DNA of 64,000 bases from Pseudoalteromonas shioyasakiensis (GTDB taxonomy: Bacteria; Pseudomonadota; Gammaproteobacteria; Enterobacterales; Alteromonadaceae). The position numbers were made by a program, and so were the translations under genes. The notes beneath the pieces are model-generated. The model did no database searches and was not told the origin of the DNA. It worked only from the letters and a program-made list of their open reading frames with translations. The stretch is taken from assembly GCF_001550135.1 (NCBI RefSeq), contig NZ_LRUE01000015.1, forward strand, positions 124,001 to 188,000, read 5' to 3'. Shown here in pieces: positions 34,778-44,107 of this stretch. Each line of letters opens with the position of its first letter. The stretch's first letter is position 1.

Positions 34778-35960
34778 GGTAACTTTTTGCGATGGGCTTG
34801 GTACTCATGCCATGAATGAAAACACTAAATAAAATGGTTGTTAATGTTACCGTGGCAATTTGTTCTTTGTTTGCAATTGCTGTATCCATCACCATTAAAG
34901 TGAAAACGATAGACGCCAAACCTCTTGGGCCAAACCACGCAAAAGTAAACTTGTCTTTGAAATTTAGATTAGTAAACATAAGTGAAAGTAGTACCGGCAC
35001 AATTCTAAAAACCGTCACACTTAATAACGCGTAAAAAACAATTGGCCAGGTAATATCATTCACAATTAAGTGACCACATACAAAACCGAATAAACACCAA
35101 ATTAGTAGCGCAACAAATTCAGCGATATGCTCAGAGTCTTTAACTAATGTTGAACGTATTTTTTTAGGTGATAAGTAATCAAATAAAAGTCCCGCAACAA
35201 AAACAGCTATAAAACCACTGCCATGAAAATTTTGTGTTAAAGAGAAAATGGCCATTACTAAACCAATCAACAAAAATGGACTGCTATTATTTGCAAAGTA
35301 ATGACGTGCTAATGCTATTTTTAAAAGTGGAATAAATACTGCCATCGACACGCCTGCAATAACCAGTGCAACACCTAACTCTCTTGCAAAAACAAGTAAA
35401 GTATCGATTGTCGTTACAGCACTTTCTGGGTTTTGAACTAATAAAAGTAAAACTAAAAAAATGGGGACACAAAGGCCATCGTTCAAACCACTTTCAGTAT
35501 TTATTCCTTCGCGAACTTTTTCTGGTACCGATGTACATTCTAAAATTCCTTTGCTAAGCGCAGCATCCGTTGGTGTTAAAATAATCGCGATCAAGGCAGA
35601 TTGAAAAAGTGATAACTCCGAAAAGAAAAACAATCCACCGGCAACACCTAACATTAGTGTCATCGGCAAAGCCATAAAAAGTAGCAGGCTAGGGTACTGA
35701 TAACTATGTTTTAATACGGGGAGTTTTGATTTTGCTGCATCGGTAAATAAAAAAATACTTAAGGTTAATTCTACCAAAGGTAAAATGTCGCTGAGTCCGG
35801 CTTCGCCTAACTTAAACTCACTCGGCAAAAAGTAAGACATTGCAATTCCGACCAACACAAAAAACATCGGCCCAGTAATTTCTGTTCGTTCTAGCTGACG
35901 AATTGTCAGCGAGTAAAATAAAAGAGCTGAGCCAACTAATGCCAGTATTGTATATTCCAT
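34773..35960 (-). CDS. Cation:proton antiporter, NhaP/CPA1 type
   Basis: 395 residues, about twelve membrane segments. LTPTDAALSKGILEC carries the ND/TD-type ion site, NTESGLNDGLCVPIFLV the second conserved acidic site, and FAWFGPRGLASIVFTLMV the C-terminal CPA1 motif. It expels Na+ or K+ in exchange for protons, useful in sea water. Its ATG overlaps the stop of the tyrosine recombinase gene by one base (TAATG), so it is translated after that gene. It lacks a long cytoplasmic C-tail. Confidence 0.88.
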   Translation of the reverse strand: MEYTILALVGSALLFYSLTIRQLERTEITGPMFFVLVGIAMSYFLPSEFKLGEAGLSDILPLVELTLSIFLFTDAAKSKLPVLKHSYQYPSLLLFMALPMTLMLGVAGGLFFFSELSLFQSALIAIILTPTDAALSKGILECTSVPEKVREGINTESGLNDGLCVPIFLVLLLLVQNPESAVTTIDTLLVFARELGVALVIAGVSMAVFIPLLKIALARHYFANNSSPFLLIGLVMAIFSLTQNFHGSGFIAVFVAGLLFDYLSPKKIRSTLVKDSEHIAEFVALLIWCLFGFVCGHLIVNDITWPIVFYALLSVTVFRIVPVLLSLMFTNLNFKDKFTFAWFGPRGLASIVFTLMVMDTAIANKEQIATVTLTTILFSVFIHGMSTKPIAKSYQ

Positions 35961-37171
35961 TAAACTTTCCTTTTTATTCCAGACTTTGCGCGTTCTTTTA
36001 TATTTGTTTGAATATAAATTTGATCTGTCGTAGCGATTTTTGCATGACCTAAATCTTCAGATAAATGTTTTAGCGGTCTTGTTTGAGCATCGTGTGTTGC
36101 ACCGGTATGTCTTAACCAGTGAGCAGTCGCCGCTTCAAGTTGTTCCGCATCATCTTTAAAGCCATCTTGTAAAAGAGACTGTTTTGCTAAGTCAAAACTT
36201 TGTTGTACCAAACGACGAATTTGACGAACAGTCATTCCACCTTTGCCACGAATTTTATGAACTAGCGGCTCAGCTTCATCAACACGGGGCAGGGCAGGTA
36301 AACCTCGGTAAAGCCTATAACGTTTTAGATATAATATAAAATCTTCACTTAAGGTAACATCACGTAACTTGTTACCTTTACCCATAATTCTTAAAAACCA
36401 AAAACCATCATTATCTTGCCAAAAATGTGACATAACCGGCGACCACTGAGGGCGTTCTGATAACTCAGATATTCGTAAGTACAATCCTTTTAAGCAAGCA
36501 AGAGTGAATAAATTTCTCTCTAAATCAGGTTGTTGCTCACATAAATCTCGAGTAACACCAAAAACATATTCCCATTGAATATCACTGAGTGTATCGGGGA
36601 TTTTAATTTGCGATTGCACAACTAAGTAAGGGCTATTCTTTTTAACAACCGGTACAAAGTTAGCAAAGGTTTTTTCTTCTAAAATTGCGAACTTATAAAA
36701 AACATTGAGTGCTGTAAACATAGCTGCGAGTGTTTGTTGGCTAGCAATATTTTCTTTATTTATGAAAGGGCGCCAATTTGTATTGAGTCGTCTTATGCCT
36801 TGTTCATCTTTATAACGCCATTGCACTGAATTTGATAACCAGGCTGAATCTGGTTCAACCATAAAATCAACATAAGCTTCAATATCGTCACGCTTTAGAT
36901 CGAACACCGATTTTTCAGCAACCAACCAAGACCATAAACAAAAACGCTCAAGCTCATTTCGAAAACGATTAAATGTGGCTTCTGATTTTCGGCCATACAC
37001 ATATAAAAATTGATAAAGAAAAACTAAGTCATTTTTTGATTCAGCAACAGTCAATCCAACTTGATGTATAAAGTTATCAAGTTCTGGATATTCTGTTGCA
37101 AGAGTATCATCTTCAAGATGGGCAATTTGGTAACGCAGTTGTTTTAGTGTATCGACGAGAGCAACGAGCAT
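35960..37171 (-). CDS. Tyrosine recombinase (phage-integrase superfamily)
   Basis: 403 residues. An N-terminal SAM-like core-binding domain (about 55-185) precedes the catalytic domain with Arg in YLRISELSE (about residue 245), Lys in MGKGNKLR, the HxxR box HWLRHTGA, and His in LGHAKIATTDQIYIQ followed by the nucleophile Tyr in that segment. It is longer than XerC/XerD (about 300) and has large inserts, so it is not one of them. Its start is 0.77 kb from the dif-like site. It is translationally coupled to an antiporter gene and no phage genes or att repeats are visible, so it looks resident rather than part of an integrated element. Its substrate is unknown. Confidence 0.87.
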   Translation of the reverse strand: MLVALVDTLKQLRYQIAHLEDDTLATEYPELDNFIHQVGLTVAESKNDLVFLYQFLYVYGRKSEATFNRFRNELERFCLWSWLVAEKSVFDLKRDDIEAYVDFMVEPDSAWLSNSVQWRYKDEQGIRRLNTNWRPFINKENIASQQTLAAMFTALNVFYKFAILEEKTFANFVPVVKKNSPYLVVQSQIKIPDTLSDIQWEYVFGVTRDLCEQQPDLERNLFTLACLKGLYLRISELSERPQWSPVMSHFWQDNDGFWFLRIMGKGNKLRDVTLSEDFILYLKRYRLYRGLPALPRVDEAEPLVHKIRGKGGMTVRQIRRLVQQSFDLAKQSLLQDGFKDDAEQLEAATAHWLRHTGATHDAQTRPLKHLSEDLGHAKIATTDQIYIQTNIKERAKSGIKRKV

Positions 37172-37305
37172 AATGATGTAATATCTTGTAAAATAGCTAG
37201 TTATAAGATTACCACAAAGTCCGATACTGTCTAGTATTGGACTTAATATATCTTTAGTATTTGCAACATTAACTAGATTGCCATACTAATATTCAAGGAA
37301 TATGT

Positions 37306-37869
37306 ATGAAAAAGTTTATCGCTATTAGTTTAGTTTTAATCACTACAATTTTAGCCGGTTGTGCTACAACAGGCAGTGCATCTCCCGATGAAAAACGTGC
37401 TTTAGTACAAAGCATGAAAAACAATACATTAAGAGAGCTTTACACTCAAAAACCTGATGTTAAACAACAAATTGCTAACTCTGCTGGTTATGCGGTTTTT
37501 GATAATGCCAATGTAAATGTTGTTTTAGCCAGTTTTGGCGGTGGCTATGGTGTTGTTAAAAACAACCTAACCGGTAAATCAACTTACATGAATATGGGTG
37601 AAGCGGGTTTAGGTCTAGGTTTAGGTGTTAAAGACTTTAATGTTGTGATGGTTTTTCATAACCAAGCAGCAGTAAATCGCTTTATTGAACATGGTTGGGC
37701 ATTCGGTGGAAACGCTGATGCAGCAGCCAAATATGAAGATAAAGGTGGCGCTTTAGTTGCCGAAGCAATTGCAGACCAAGTAACTGTTTACTCTTTAACC
37801 GAAAATGGCCTTGCGTTACAAGCGGTACTGAAAGGCACTAAGTTTTGGGTAGATTCTGAGCTTAATTAA
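37306..37869 (+). CDS. SYLF-domain (Ysc84-like) lipoprotein
   Basis: 187 residues. Lipobox LAGC (Cys19). The SYLF domain covers almost all the rest: AGYAVFDNANVNVVLASFGGGYG, then GLGLGVKDFNVVMVFHNQAAV and GTKFWVDSEL near the end. SYLF proteins bind lipids. Bacterial lipoprotein forms are of uncertain role, often in the envelope. It is a single gene with an AAGGA ribosome site, followed by a hairpin and the dif-like site. Confidence 0.85.
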   Translation: MKKFIAISLVLITTILAGCATTGSASPDEKRALVQSMKNNTLRELYTQKPDVKQQIANSAGYAVFDNANVNVVLASFGGGYGVVKNNLTGKSTYMNMGEAGLGLGLGVKDFNVVMVFHNQAAVNRFIEHGWAFGGNADAAAKYEDKGGALVAEAIADQVTVYSLTENGLALQAVLKGTKFWVDSELN

Positions 37870-37887
37870 GCTATTTAAAACCCTTCT

Positions 37888-37923
37888 AAAAGTGGGCTAG
37901 TTAGCAACCTAACTCCCGCTTTT
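37888..37923 (+). terminator. Terminator of the SYLF lipoprotein gene
   Basis: Stem AAAAGTGGG...GTTAG with CTAAC...CCGCTTTT, one bulge and a mismatch, ending in TTTT plus TAATT, 19 bp after the stop. Confidence 0.6.
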
Positions 37924-37937
37924 AATTATTTTATCTA

Positions 37938-37965
37938 ATTTAACATAACGTAATTTATGGGTAAT
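37938..37965 (-). other. dif-like XerC/XerD recombination site
   Basis: Minus strand: XerC arm ATTACCCATAA, centre ATTACG, XerD arm TTATGTTAAAT. The XerD arm matches E. coli dif perfectly (11 of 11); the XerC arm matches 7 of 11, with the CATAA end kept; the spacing is 6 bp. It lies in a 358-bp AT-rich gene-free gap (37870-38227), after a terminator. dif marks where replication of a circular chromosome ends, so its closeness to ori (about 14 kb) is meaningful. In the remainder of the gap (37966-38227) I see nothing else clear. Confidence 0.8.
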
Positions 37966-38227
37966 TGTTATATTTTAATCTTTAGGTAATCACTAGTTTT
38001 CTAAATCCACATTTCTAATGATTTAATACTTAAAACTGCTGTTCATTTCAAACTTTTTATTTATCTACGCTATCAGAAATTTCGTATTTAATTCATAAGC
38101 CACTAATTTTACTTAATATTATTTCTTCATCTTATTATAGTAAGACTTTCAGGTTGGGACATAAGGCTTAGGCCTCAATACCGCTCACGAATCACATTAG
38201 TCTAAACAATAATAACAAGGATTCATC

Positions 38228-38545
38228 ATGAGGAAGTTTTTTCTAATCATCATAATTGGCTATTTCGCATGGGATTATTATGCAGTTAATTATGGGGGTA
38301 TCTCACCAACACAAACGCTTCAAACAAAAATTATTGATCCCGTAAAATCAAATTACAGCCATAATCGAGATATCACAATATCTGATTATGAAAAGCCCGA
38401 GTATGAATGTGATGGCCGACAATATTGCAGCCAAATGAACTCTCTAGAAGAAGCGTTATTTTTTTCTAAAAATTGCCCTAACACAAAGTTAGATCAAAGC
38501 CCTGGTGAAGCCCCCTGCCAGAGTGATTTTATTTTGCGAGATTAA
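38228..38545 (+). CDS. Small membrane-anchored protein with Excalibur-like C-terminus
   Basis: 105 residues. One N-terminal hydrophobic segment (FFLIIIIGYFAWDYYAV), then a linker and a Cys-rich end: ECDGRQYCSQMNSLEEALFF followed by NCPNTKLD and APC. This matches the calcium-binding Excalibur-type motif found at the C-terminus of some DUF1294/cold-shock proteins, though the DxDxDG core is reduced. It is probably periplasmic. The function is unknown. ATG with AAGGA ribosome site. Confidence 0.65.
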   Translation: MRKFFLIIIIGYFAWDYYAVNYGGISPTQTLQTKIIDPVKSNYSHNRDITISDYEKPEYECDGRQYCSQMNSLEEALFFSKNCPNTKLDQSPGEAPCQSDFILRD

Positions 38546-38562
38546 TGTATTTTAAAAATCAA

Positions 38563-38594
38563 GTTGGCTAAATTTTACAATTTAGCTAACTTTT
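38563..38594 (+). terminator. Terminator of the Excalibur-like protein gene
   Basis: 12-bp stem with one mismatch (GTTGGCTAAATT/AATTTAGCTAAC), TTAC loop, then TTTT, 17 bp after the stop. Confidence 0.75.
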
Positions 38595-38800
38595 AACCCA
38601 TCTCCCCAACTTTTCTTAGTTAAATAATATTAACTTTTGTAACATAAAACCGGAATTTTCCTAGTTCTTTATCACGAATTTATCGCTAAATTGTTTATAA
38701 ACATTAGTGTTCAAATTAACACTACCTCTTTCTGGTTCAGACTGTTTTTACTCCGCTAATTTACTTTCTGAACTTAAAGCTGTACTTGGGTGATTTTAAC

Positions 38801-40360
38801 GTGAAACATAGAATTAATACCGATACCGAAGTTAAATTTTCTGAATCTGACATCCTCCTATCGACTACTGATTTGCAAAGCCATATTACCTATGCCAATG
38901 ATGAATTTTGCAAGATAGCTGGTTTCACGCTAGACGAAATGGTAGGTAAGCCTCATAACCTTGTTCGCCACTCTGATATGCCGAAACTGGCTTTTGCAGA
39001 TTTGTGGCAACATCTAAAAAATGGTCAATCTTGGATGGGGCCTGTTAAAAATCGCTGTAAAAATGGTGATTATTATTGGGTTAATGCCTTTGTAACACCG
39101 ATTAAAGATAAAAGTGGTTGTACTGTTGAGTTTCAATCAGTCAGAACTAAACAAAGTGACGATGTCGTACAAAGAGCGACCGCTGAATACGCTAAAATAA
39201 ACAATAATCAAAAATCTCATGCCACTGCAGCAAAGTTCGATTCCACTCTTTACATAAGTGCCCTATTATTCATTAGTTTTTTAGGTTCGCTGGCTGCCGT
39301 TTTTAGCTCTGGATTCGATATTTTTCATTGTCTACTAGTTCTATTTTTAGCATCAGCTAATGGGCTTATGTATATTTGGCGTCAAAAATATTTAGCGCTT
39401 ATAAATAAAGCAAAACAAGTCTACGATAATCCTTTAATGGCTTACCTGTATTCTGGTACCAATGATCAATCTGGCTTTTTACATCTTGCCCTTGAGATGC
39501 AACAAGCTAAATTAAAAGCTGTTGTTGGCCGAGTTAATGATGTGACCATGGGCGTTAATCACAACGCGCAACAATGTGCAGAGTCTGGTCATAACGTGAC
39601 TGAACTTTTAAATAAACAAACAGATGAAGTCTCTCAAATTGTTGTTGCCACAGAGCAAATGACGGCCTCAATCAATGAGCTTTCATCAAGCACAATGCAG
39701 TCTAATCAAGCTGCTGAAGAGTCAAACCAAGCAACCGAACAAGGCTCACTTGCGGTCAAACAAACGATAACTTCAATTAGTGAGCTTGATGAAAAACTCA
39801 AAGAAGCAAGTAGCCAAGTAGAAAACTTAATTGAAGGTAATCAACACATTGTGGCAATTTTATCTGAGATAAACGCCATTGCCGATCAAACTAATTTACT
39901 TGCTTTAAATGCGGCTATCGAAGCTGCCCGAGCAGGCGACCATGGCCGTGGTTTTGCTGTTGTTGCAGGTGAAGTTCGTGCATTGGCATCACGTACACAG
40001 CAATCAACTGAAGAAATAAACAATGTGTTAAATCAGCTCACACACGCCTCGAAACAAGCACAACTTGCCATGAAAGACGGACTTAACTTGTCGGCTAAAA
40101 GTGTTGAGCTTGCACATCAAAGCGGCGATAGTTTAGACCATATTAAAGCCCAGTCTATCAAACTAAGTGAACTCAATAGCATCATAGCGCATGCAATGAA
40201 CGAGCAACTGACAGCAAGCCAGGTTATTGCTACCAACTTAACGTCAGCACAAGACTTTGCTCATGAGTGTACAGAGCTTGGCCATACTTCGCAGCAACTT
40301 TGCGAAGCGCTCCTCAGTAAAGTGACAGAGCAAACTGCCTTGATTAATCAGTTTAAGTAG
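38801..40360 (+). CDS. PAS-domain methyl-accepting chemotaxis protein (Aer-like)
   Basis: 519 residues from the GTG at 38801 (GGGTGA 7-8 bp upstream); a TTG five codons earlier is possible. N-terminal PAS domain (about 15-120: [42 protein letters not shown]), two close membrane segments near 150-195, then the signalling domain with the hairpin tip [38 protein letters not shown]. Such proteins sense redox or energy state through a flavin or haem in the PAS domain and control CheA. No periplasmic sensor domain is present. It converges with the patatin-like gene. Confidence 0.9.
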   Translation: MKHRINTDTEVKFSESDILLSTTDLQSHITYANDEFCKIAGFTLDEMVGKPHNLVRHSDMPKLAFADLWQHLKNGQSWMGPVKNRCKNGDYYWVNAFVTPIKDKSGCTVEFQSVRTKQSDDVVQRATAEYAKINNNQKSHATAAKFDSTLYISALLFISFLGSLAAVFSSGFDIFHCLLVLFLASANGLMYIWRQKYLALINKAKQVYDNPLMAYLYSGTNDQSGFLHLALEMQQAKLKAVVGRVNDVTMGVNHNAQQCAESGHNVTELLNKQTDEVSQIVVATEQMTASINELSSSTMQSNQAAEESNQATEQGSLAVKQTITSISELDEKLKEASSQVENLIEGNQHIVAILSEINAIADQTNLLALNAAIEAARAGDHGRGFAVVAGEVRALASRTQQSTEEINNVLNQLTHASKQAQLAMKDGLNLSAKSVELAHQSGDSLDHIKAQSIKLSELNSIIAHAMNEQLTASQVIATNLTSAQDFAHECTELGHTSQQLCEALLSKVTEQTALINQFK

Positions 40361-40371
40361 CGAAAGCAATA

Positions 40372-41421
40372 CTATTTAATTAGGTTTATTTTCGGTGTGT
40401 GCTTATTAGTACACACCGCATCGAATGCTTCTGCTAACCGTTCTGTTTCTTTGAATACCTGCTGCCAATACTTAATTCGTGTATCAGCATCAAGTTCTGT
40501 AAAGTCTTTACGATCTGGGATTTTGCCATAAGGTAACGAAGCAACAAAGTCAGCTGATGGAGTGATCATCACTACGTTTTCATAGTTACTCGGGGTAACA
40601 CTGCGCTTTAGGCTCTTATCAAACCAACCTGCTTTAGGGCTGTTATTAAAATGCGGATATAAAATAAGCCCGTCATTATGAATACTTAAGTCAAAGTGAT
40701 AATCGATGATACCGCCATCGCGATACATACCTGGTGGTGTTCCTTTGATATTTTTAATGCCCTGCATGACTAATGGAATAGAGCCTGAAGCAAGTAACGC
40801 ATCCGCTAAATTATCTTCGCTTAGCTCAATAGTATGCGTATTAAAGGTATTGTTATCTGAAAACGATAACTGACTATCCGCAGGCTGAAATACATAACGT
40901 TCATATTGCTTACTTAACAAACGTCTATTCATTCTATTGACTAAATAGCTTTTAGATAACCCCATTAACTGCATCACTTTGTTTTCTGATGCTGTAAAGC
41001 CATTCGATTTTGCAACTATAAAGTGGGCTTTAAAAATAGGGTTGTTAATAATTTCTTGAATACCATTTTCAGCAAAAACTGTGCTTAATAACTCTCGCGC
41101 TTTTGTTGTTATCTCTTCTGGTTTTGCTTTATTCGATGAATAGCGTGTTTCAGAGTAAGACTTTGCTAATCGAGATATTGCAGCAACAGGGTCATTTTGA
41201 GCAAAACAGGCAGATCTAAATGCACCGGCACTTGACCCTAACAAGTTTAGAGGTGTAGTGCGGTCTTTAAAAAATTCACCAAATAGATATTTATCTAAAC
41301 CAAATAATGTAAACCATTTCGGCCCGCCGCTTGCTCCTAAAAAGGTATTAAACAAATCGGCAGACAGGCCTTGCTCTTGAATTACTTTTGCAGCACTTGG
41401 CCCTGCGTAAATATCTATCAT
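40372..41421 (-). CDS. Patatin-like phospholipase
   Basis: 349 residues, cytoplasmic. Oxyanion region GASGGPKW (29-36), nucleophile elbow GSSAG with Ser64, and catalytic Asp in YRDGG near residue 235. Patatin domains hydrolyse acyl lipids. It lacks a signal peptide or beta-barrel, so it is an internal enzyme. It lies 27 bp after the AgcS symporter gene, probably cotranscribed. The substrate is unknown. Confidence 0.82.
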   Translation of the reverse strand: MIDIYAGPSAAKVIQEQGLSADLFNTFLGASGGPKWFTLFGLDKYLFGEFFKDRTTPLNLLGSSAGAFRSACFAQNDPVAAISRLAKSYSETRYSSNKAKPEEITTKARELLSTVFAENGIQEIINNPIFKAHFIVAKSNGFTASENKVMQLMGLSKSYLVNRMNRRLLSKQYERYVFQPADSQLSFSDNNTFNTHTIELSEDNLADALLASGSIPLVMQGIKNIKGTPPGMYRDGGIIDYHFDLSIHNDGLILYPHFNNSPKAGWFDKSLKRSVTPSNYENVVMITPSADFVASLPYGKIPDRKDFTELDADTRIKYWQQVFKETERLAEAFDAVCTNKHTPKINLIK

Positions 41422-41448
41422 GGTTACTTTTCTCGTTATTGTTTTAGA

Positions 41449-42858
41449 TTATTTGCGCCAAATCCCTTGTTCTGTTTGACCTTGAACCTGCACTTTTTCA
41501 GAATCAAAACTCGGTTCTTGCCCTGCTTCACGTTGACTATGGTAGTCTTTTGTCACAGATAAGATGGTTGGCGTTAAGCGTATGATAGCGATAACGTTCA
41601 CCACTGTCATTAAACCTAAAGCAATGTCTGCAAGATCCCACACTTGTTTAATGGTGGCCGATGCGCCCCAAATCATCATGGATAAATATAAACAGGTGTA
41701 AATTCCACGGCCGAGTTTATTATCTAGTTTAAATAAATGTAGGTTACTTTCTGCGTAGGCATAGTTTGCAACCACTGAAGTAAACGCGAATAAACAAATT
41801 GCAGCCGCTACAAAGTAAATGCCACCAGCAGCCATATGCGCTGTCATCGCAGATTGAGTTAAGCGGATCCCTTCCATTTCGCCGCTAATATCAATATTAG
41901 CCAATAAAATAATCACCGCCGTACAACTACACAGCACAATGGTATCGAAAAACACCCCTAGCATTTGAATATAGCCTTGAGTGACTGGGTGATTTGGTAC
42001 TGGTGATGCACAGCCAGATGCATGTGGCACACTACCCGCTCCGGCTTCATTCGAATAAAGCCCTCGCTGAATACCATTTTTAATTGCGGCACCCATTGCT
42101 CCTGCGCCTGCTTCTTGTAAGCCAAAGGCTGAAAGTAAAATATCTTCAATCATCGCAGGCACTTTACCGATATTCAATAAAGTAATAATAATGGCGGCTA
42201 GTACAAATAAAATGCCCATAACTGGCACAATTCGTTCAGCAAAGCGGGCAATAGCTTTAAAGCCACCTAAAATAATAGAGCCTGCCAGTATCGTGATCAC
42301 AATACCTGAATACAAAGTAGGAATTTCAAATGCGTAATTGAGGGCATCGGTAATGGTATTCGTTTGCATGGCACTAAACGTAAAGCCATAACCAAGAAAC
42401 AAGCAAAAAGCAAAACACACTGCAAGCGCTCTACTGCCTAAGCCTTGCTGAATATAATAAGCAGGACCGCCTCTAAACTCGCCATTGGCATCCCTGACTT
42501 TATAAACTTGCCCAAGTACGCTCTCGGCAAAGCCTGTGGCCATGCCCAAAATGGCAATCACCCACATCCAAAATATTGCGCCACTGCCCCCTAACGAAAT
42601 AGCAACGGCAACCCCCGCAAGGTTACCTGTGCCCACGCGAGCTGAAAGACCAGTACATAAAGCTTGAAACGAACTAATTGAGTTTTTATCGGTGCTGCTA
42701 CTCGACTTTAATAGGCTAAACATATGGCGAAACTTAACCAATTGAATCGCTTTTAACCTTACCGAAAACCAGATCCCAGCAAACAGAAGAATATAGATAA
42801 GAATTTGGCCTTCTCCCCAAAGAAGACCATTGATTGTCGATACAGCACTGTTAAACAT
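41449..42858 (-). CDS. Sodium:alanine/glycine symporter (AgcS family)
   Basis: 469 residues, about ten to eleven membrane segments. Family motifs: SARVGTGNLAGVAVAISLGG near the start, FRGGPAYYIQQGLG, and GIQRGLYSNEAGAGSVPHASG, which is the AgcS signature. It imports alanine or glycine with Na+. First gene of a probable two-gene unit with the patatin-like protein. Confidence 0.92.
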   Translation of the reverse strand: MFNSAVSTINGLLWGEGQILIYILLFAGIWFSVRLKAIQLVKFRHMFSLLKSSSSTDKNSISSFQALCTGLSARVGTGNLAGVAVAISLGGSGAIFWMWVIAILGMATGFAESVLGQVYKVRDANGEFRGGPAYYIQQGLGSRALAVCFAFCLFLGYGFTFSAMQTNTITDALNYAFEIPTLYSGIVITILAGSIILGGFKAIARFAERIVPVMGILFVLAAIIITLLNIGKVPAMIEDILLSAFGLQEAGAGAMGAAIKNGIQRGLYSNEAGAGSVPHASGCASPVPNHPVTQGYIQMLGVFFDTIVLCSCTAVIILLANIDISGEMEGIRLTQSAMTAHMAAGGIYFVAAAICLFAFTSVVANYAYAESNLHLFKLDNKLGRGIYTCLYLSMMIWGASATIKQVWDLADIALGLMTVVNVIAIIRLTPTILSVTKDYHSQREAGQEPSFDSEKVQVQGQTEQGIWRK

Positions 42859-42977
42859 GGCAAGCCTTTATTGTTCTTATAGATAAAAAATCACAAAAAG
42901 TGAATAGCTAACCACTTTAACTCTATTTACAAATATCTCAAGTAGGCAATGGGATTAATTGCCCGGCCTGCTCCCAA

Positions 42978-43934
42978 CTAATTTAGCAGTTGTTGCTGTA
43001 AAAAGGCACGACCTGCCGCTAAACCTAATTTGTGATCATAGCGCAGATCTGAATCTGTACTACCCAGTAGCTTACTGCGTAATTTATCGCCTGCAAAAAT
43101 TTGCGTGATACGGGCATCACTTGGTGGGTTGGCAATGAAATCGAGTTCTTCTTGATAAGCTTGTTCGTGTTGAACCAAGTAATCAATGGTTTTAGGGCAA
43201 TAACCTGATACGCAAACTAGTGACTTTAACTTATTTACCCATTCAGATTGTACTTGAAAGTTTTCATCAACAGTACGAATGACCACAATATCACGAGCAC
43301 CACGGTTATAAGCTTCTTTCACAGGTAAAGGTGCGGCTAAACCACCATCTAAATACATATCATGCACTAAATCAGTATTAGAGCTTTGAATAATGGCATC
43401 GTTTGCGGCCTTTGTTGTTAGCCAAGGCGTTAAGTTCACTCCATCTTTATATAAAAATGGCAGTGCGCTTGATGCTTTTAATAATGCCAACCATTGCGTA
43501 TCTTCACCATTTGGGCTCAAATAATACGGTTTACGATCAGCTGCGTTAGTGGTTGTGATCAACAGTTCGCGTTTACCTAGGCTTTGTGTTGCTGTTTTAA
43601 AATCAAGGGCACGGTTTACCTCTTTGGTTTTATCAAAATACCAATCAAGGTCAACAATGCTTTTACCAAACAGCCCGCGGCCAAGTTGGAAAAAACGTTT
43701 ATGACGAGAAAGGCCTCTGATCAAACGTTTTGCATAGCCTTTTTGACGCGCTAAATAACTTGTTAAGTTTTGTGAGCCTGCCGATGTGCCAATGAATAAA
43801 TCGAATGGATCGTAATTATTTTCTAACCATGCATCGAGCACACCTGCGGTAAAAATCCCTCGTTGCCCACCACCCTCAGCGATTAATGCTGTTTTTGTTT
43901 GTGGTTCTACTGCGGCAATTGTTTGAGATTTCAC
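42978..43934 (-). CDS. Patatin-like phospholipase (YjjU-type)
   Basis: 318 residues. Glycine-rich oxyanion loop EGGGQRGIFTAG (20-31), GTSAGS with nucleophile Ser51, and DGG (MYLDGGLAAPLPV, Asp about 203). C-terminal part LVCVSGYCPKTIDYLVQHE. Similar to E. coli YjjU, a cytoplasmic putative lipase. It is a different subgroup from the patatin at 40.4 kb. It is a single gene between the AgcS and the LLM genes. Confidence 0.84.
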   Translation of the reverse strand: MKSQTIAAVEPQTKTALIAEGGGQRGIFTAGVLDAWLENNYDPFDLFIGTSAGSQNLTSYLARQKGYAKRLIRGLSRHKRFFQLGRGLFGKSIVDLDWYFDKTKEVNRALDFKTATQSLGKRELLITTTNAADRKPYYLSPNGEDTQWLALLKASSALPFLYKDGVNLTPWLTTKAANDAIIQSSNTDLVHDMYLDGGLAAPLPVKEAYNRGARDIVVIRTVDENFQVQSEWVNKLKSLVCVSGYCPKTIDYLVQHEQAYQEELDFIANPPSDARITQIFAGDKLRSKLLGSTDSDLRYDHKLGLAAGRAFLQQQLLN

Positions 43935-44107
43935 GGTGCACCTTCCTAGGGTTATGGTTAATAAATATATTGTATTAAGTTAATTTCAATCCTTAAAACG
44001 GATTATATAAATTGATTTAATCTATAAAATCGTTTAATAAATGAGTGTCAGGGCTTAATCAATGCGCATAAAACTCATTACACGCATTCACTATTTGCCA
44101 AACCGTA

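Noticed and set aside
35960..37965. Integrated phage or genomic island marked by the tyrosine recombinase
   Set aside because: No tRNA, attachment repeats, phage or mobility genes surround it, and it is coupled to a housekeeping-type antiporter gene.
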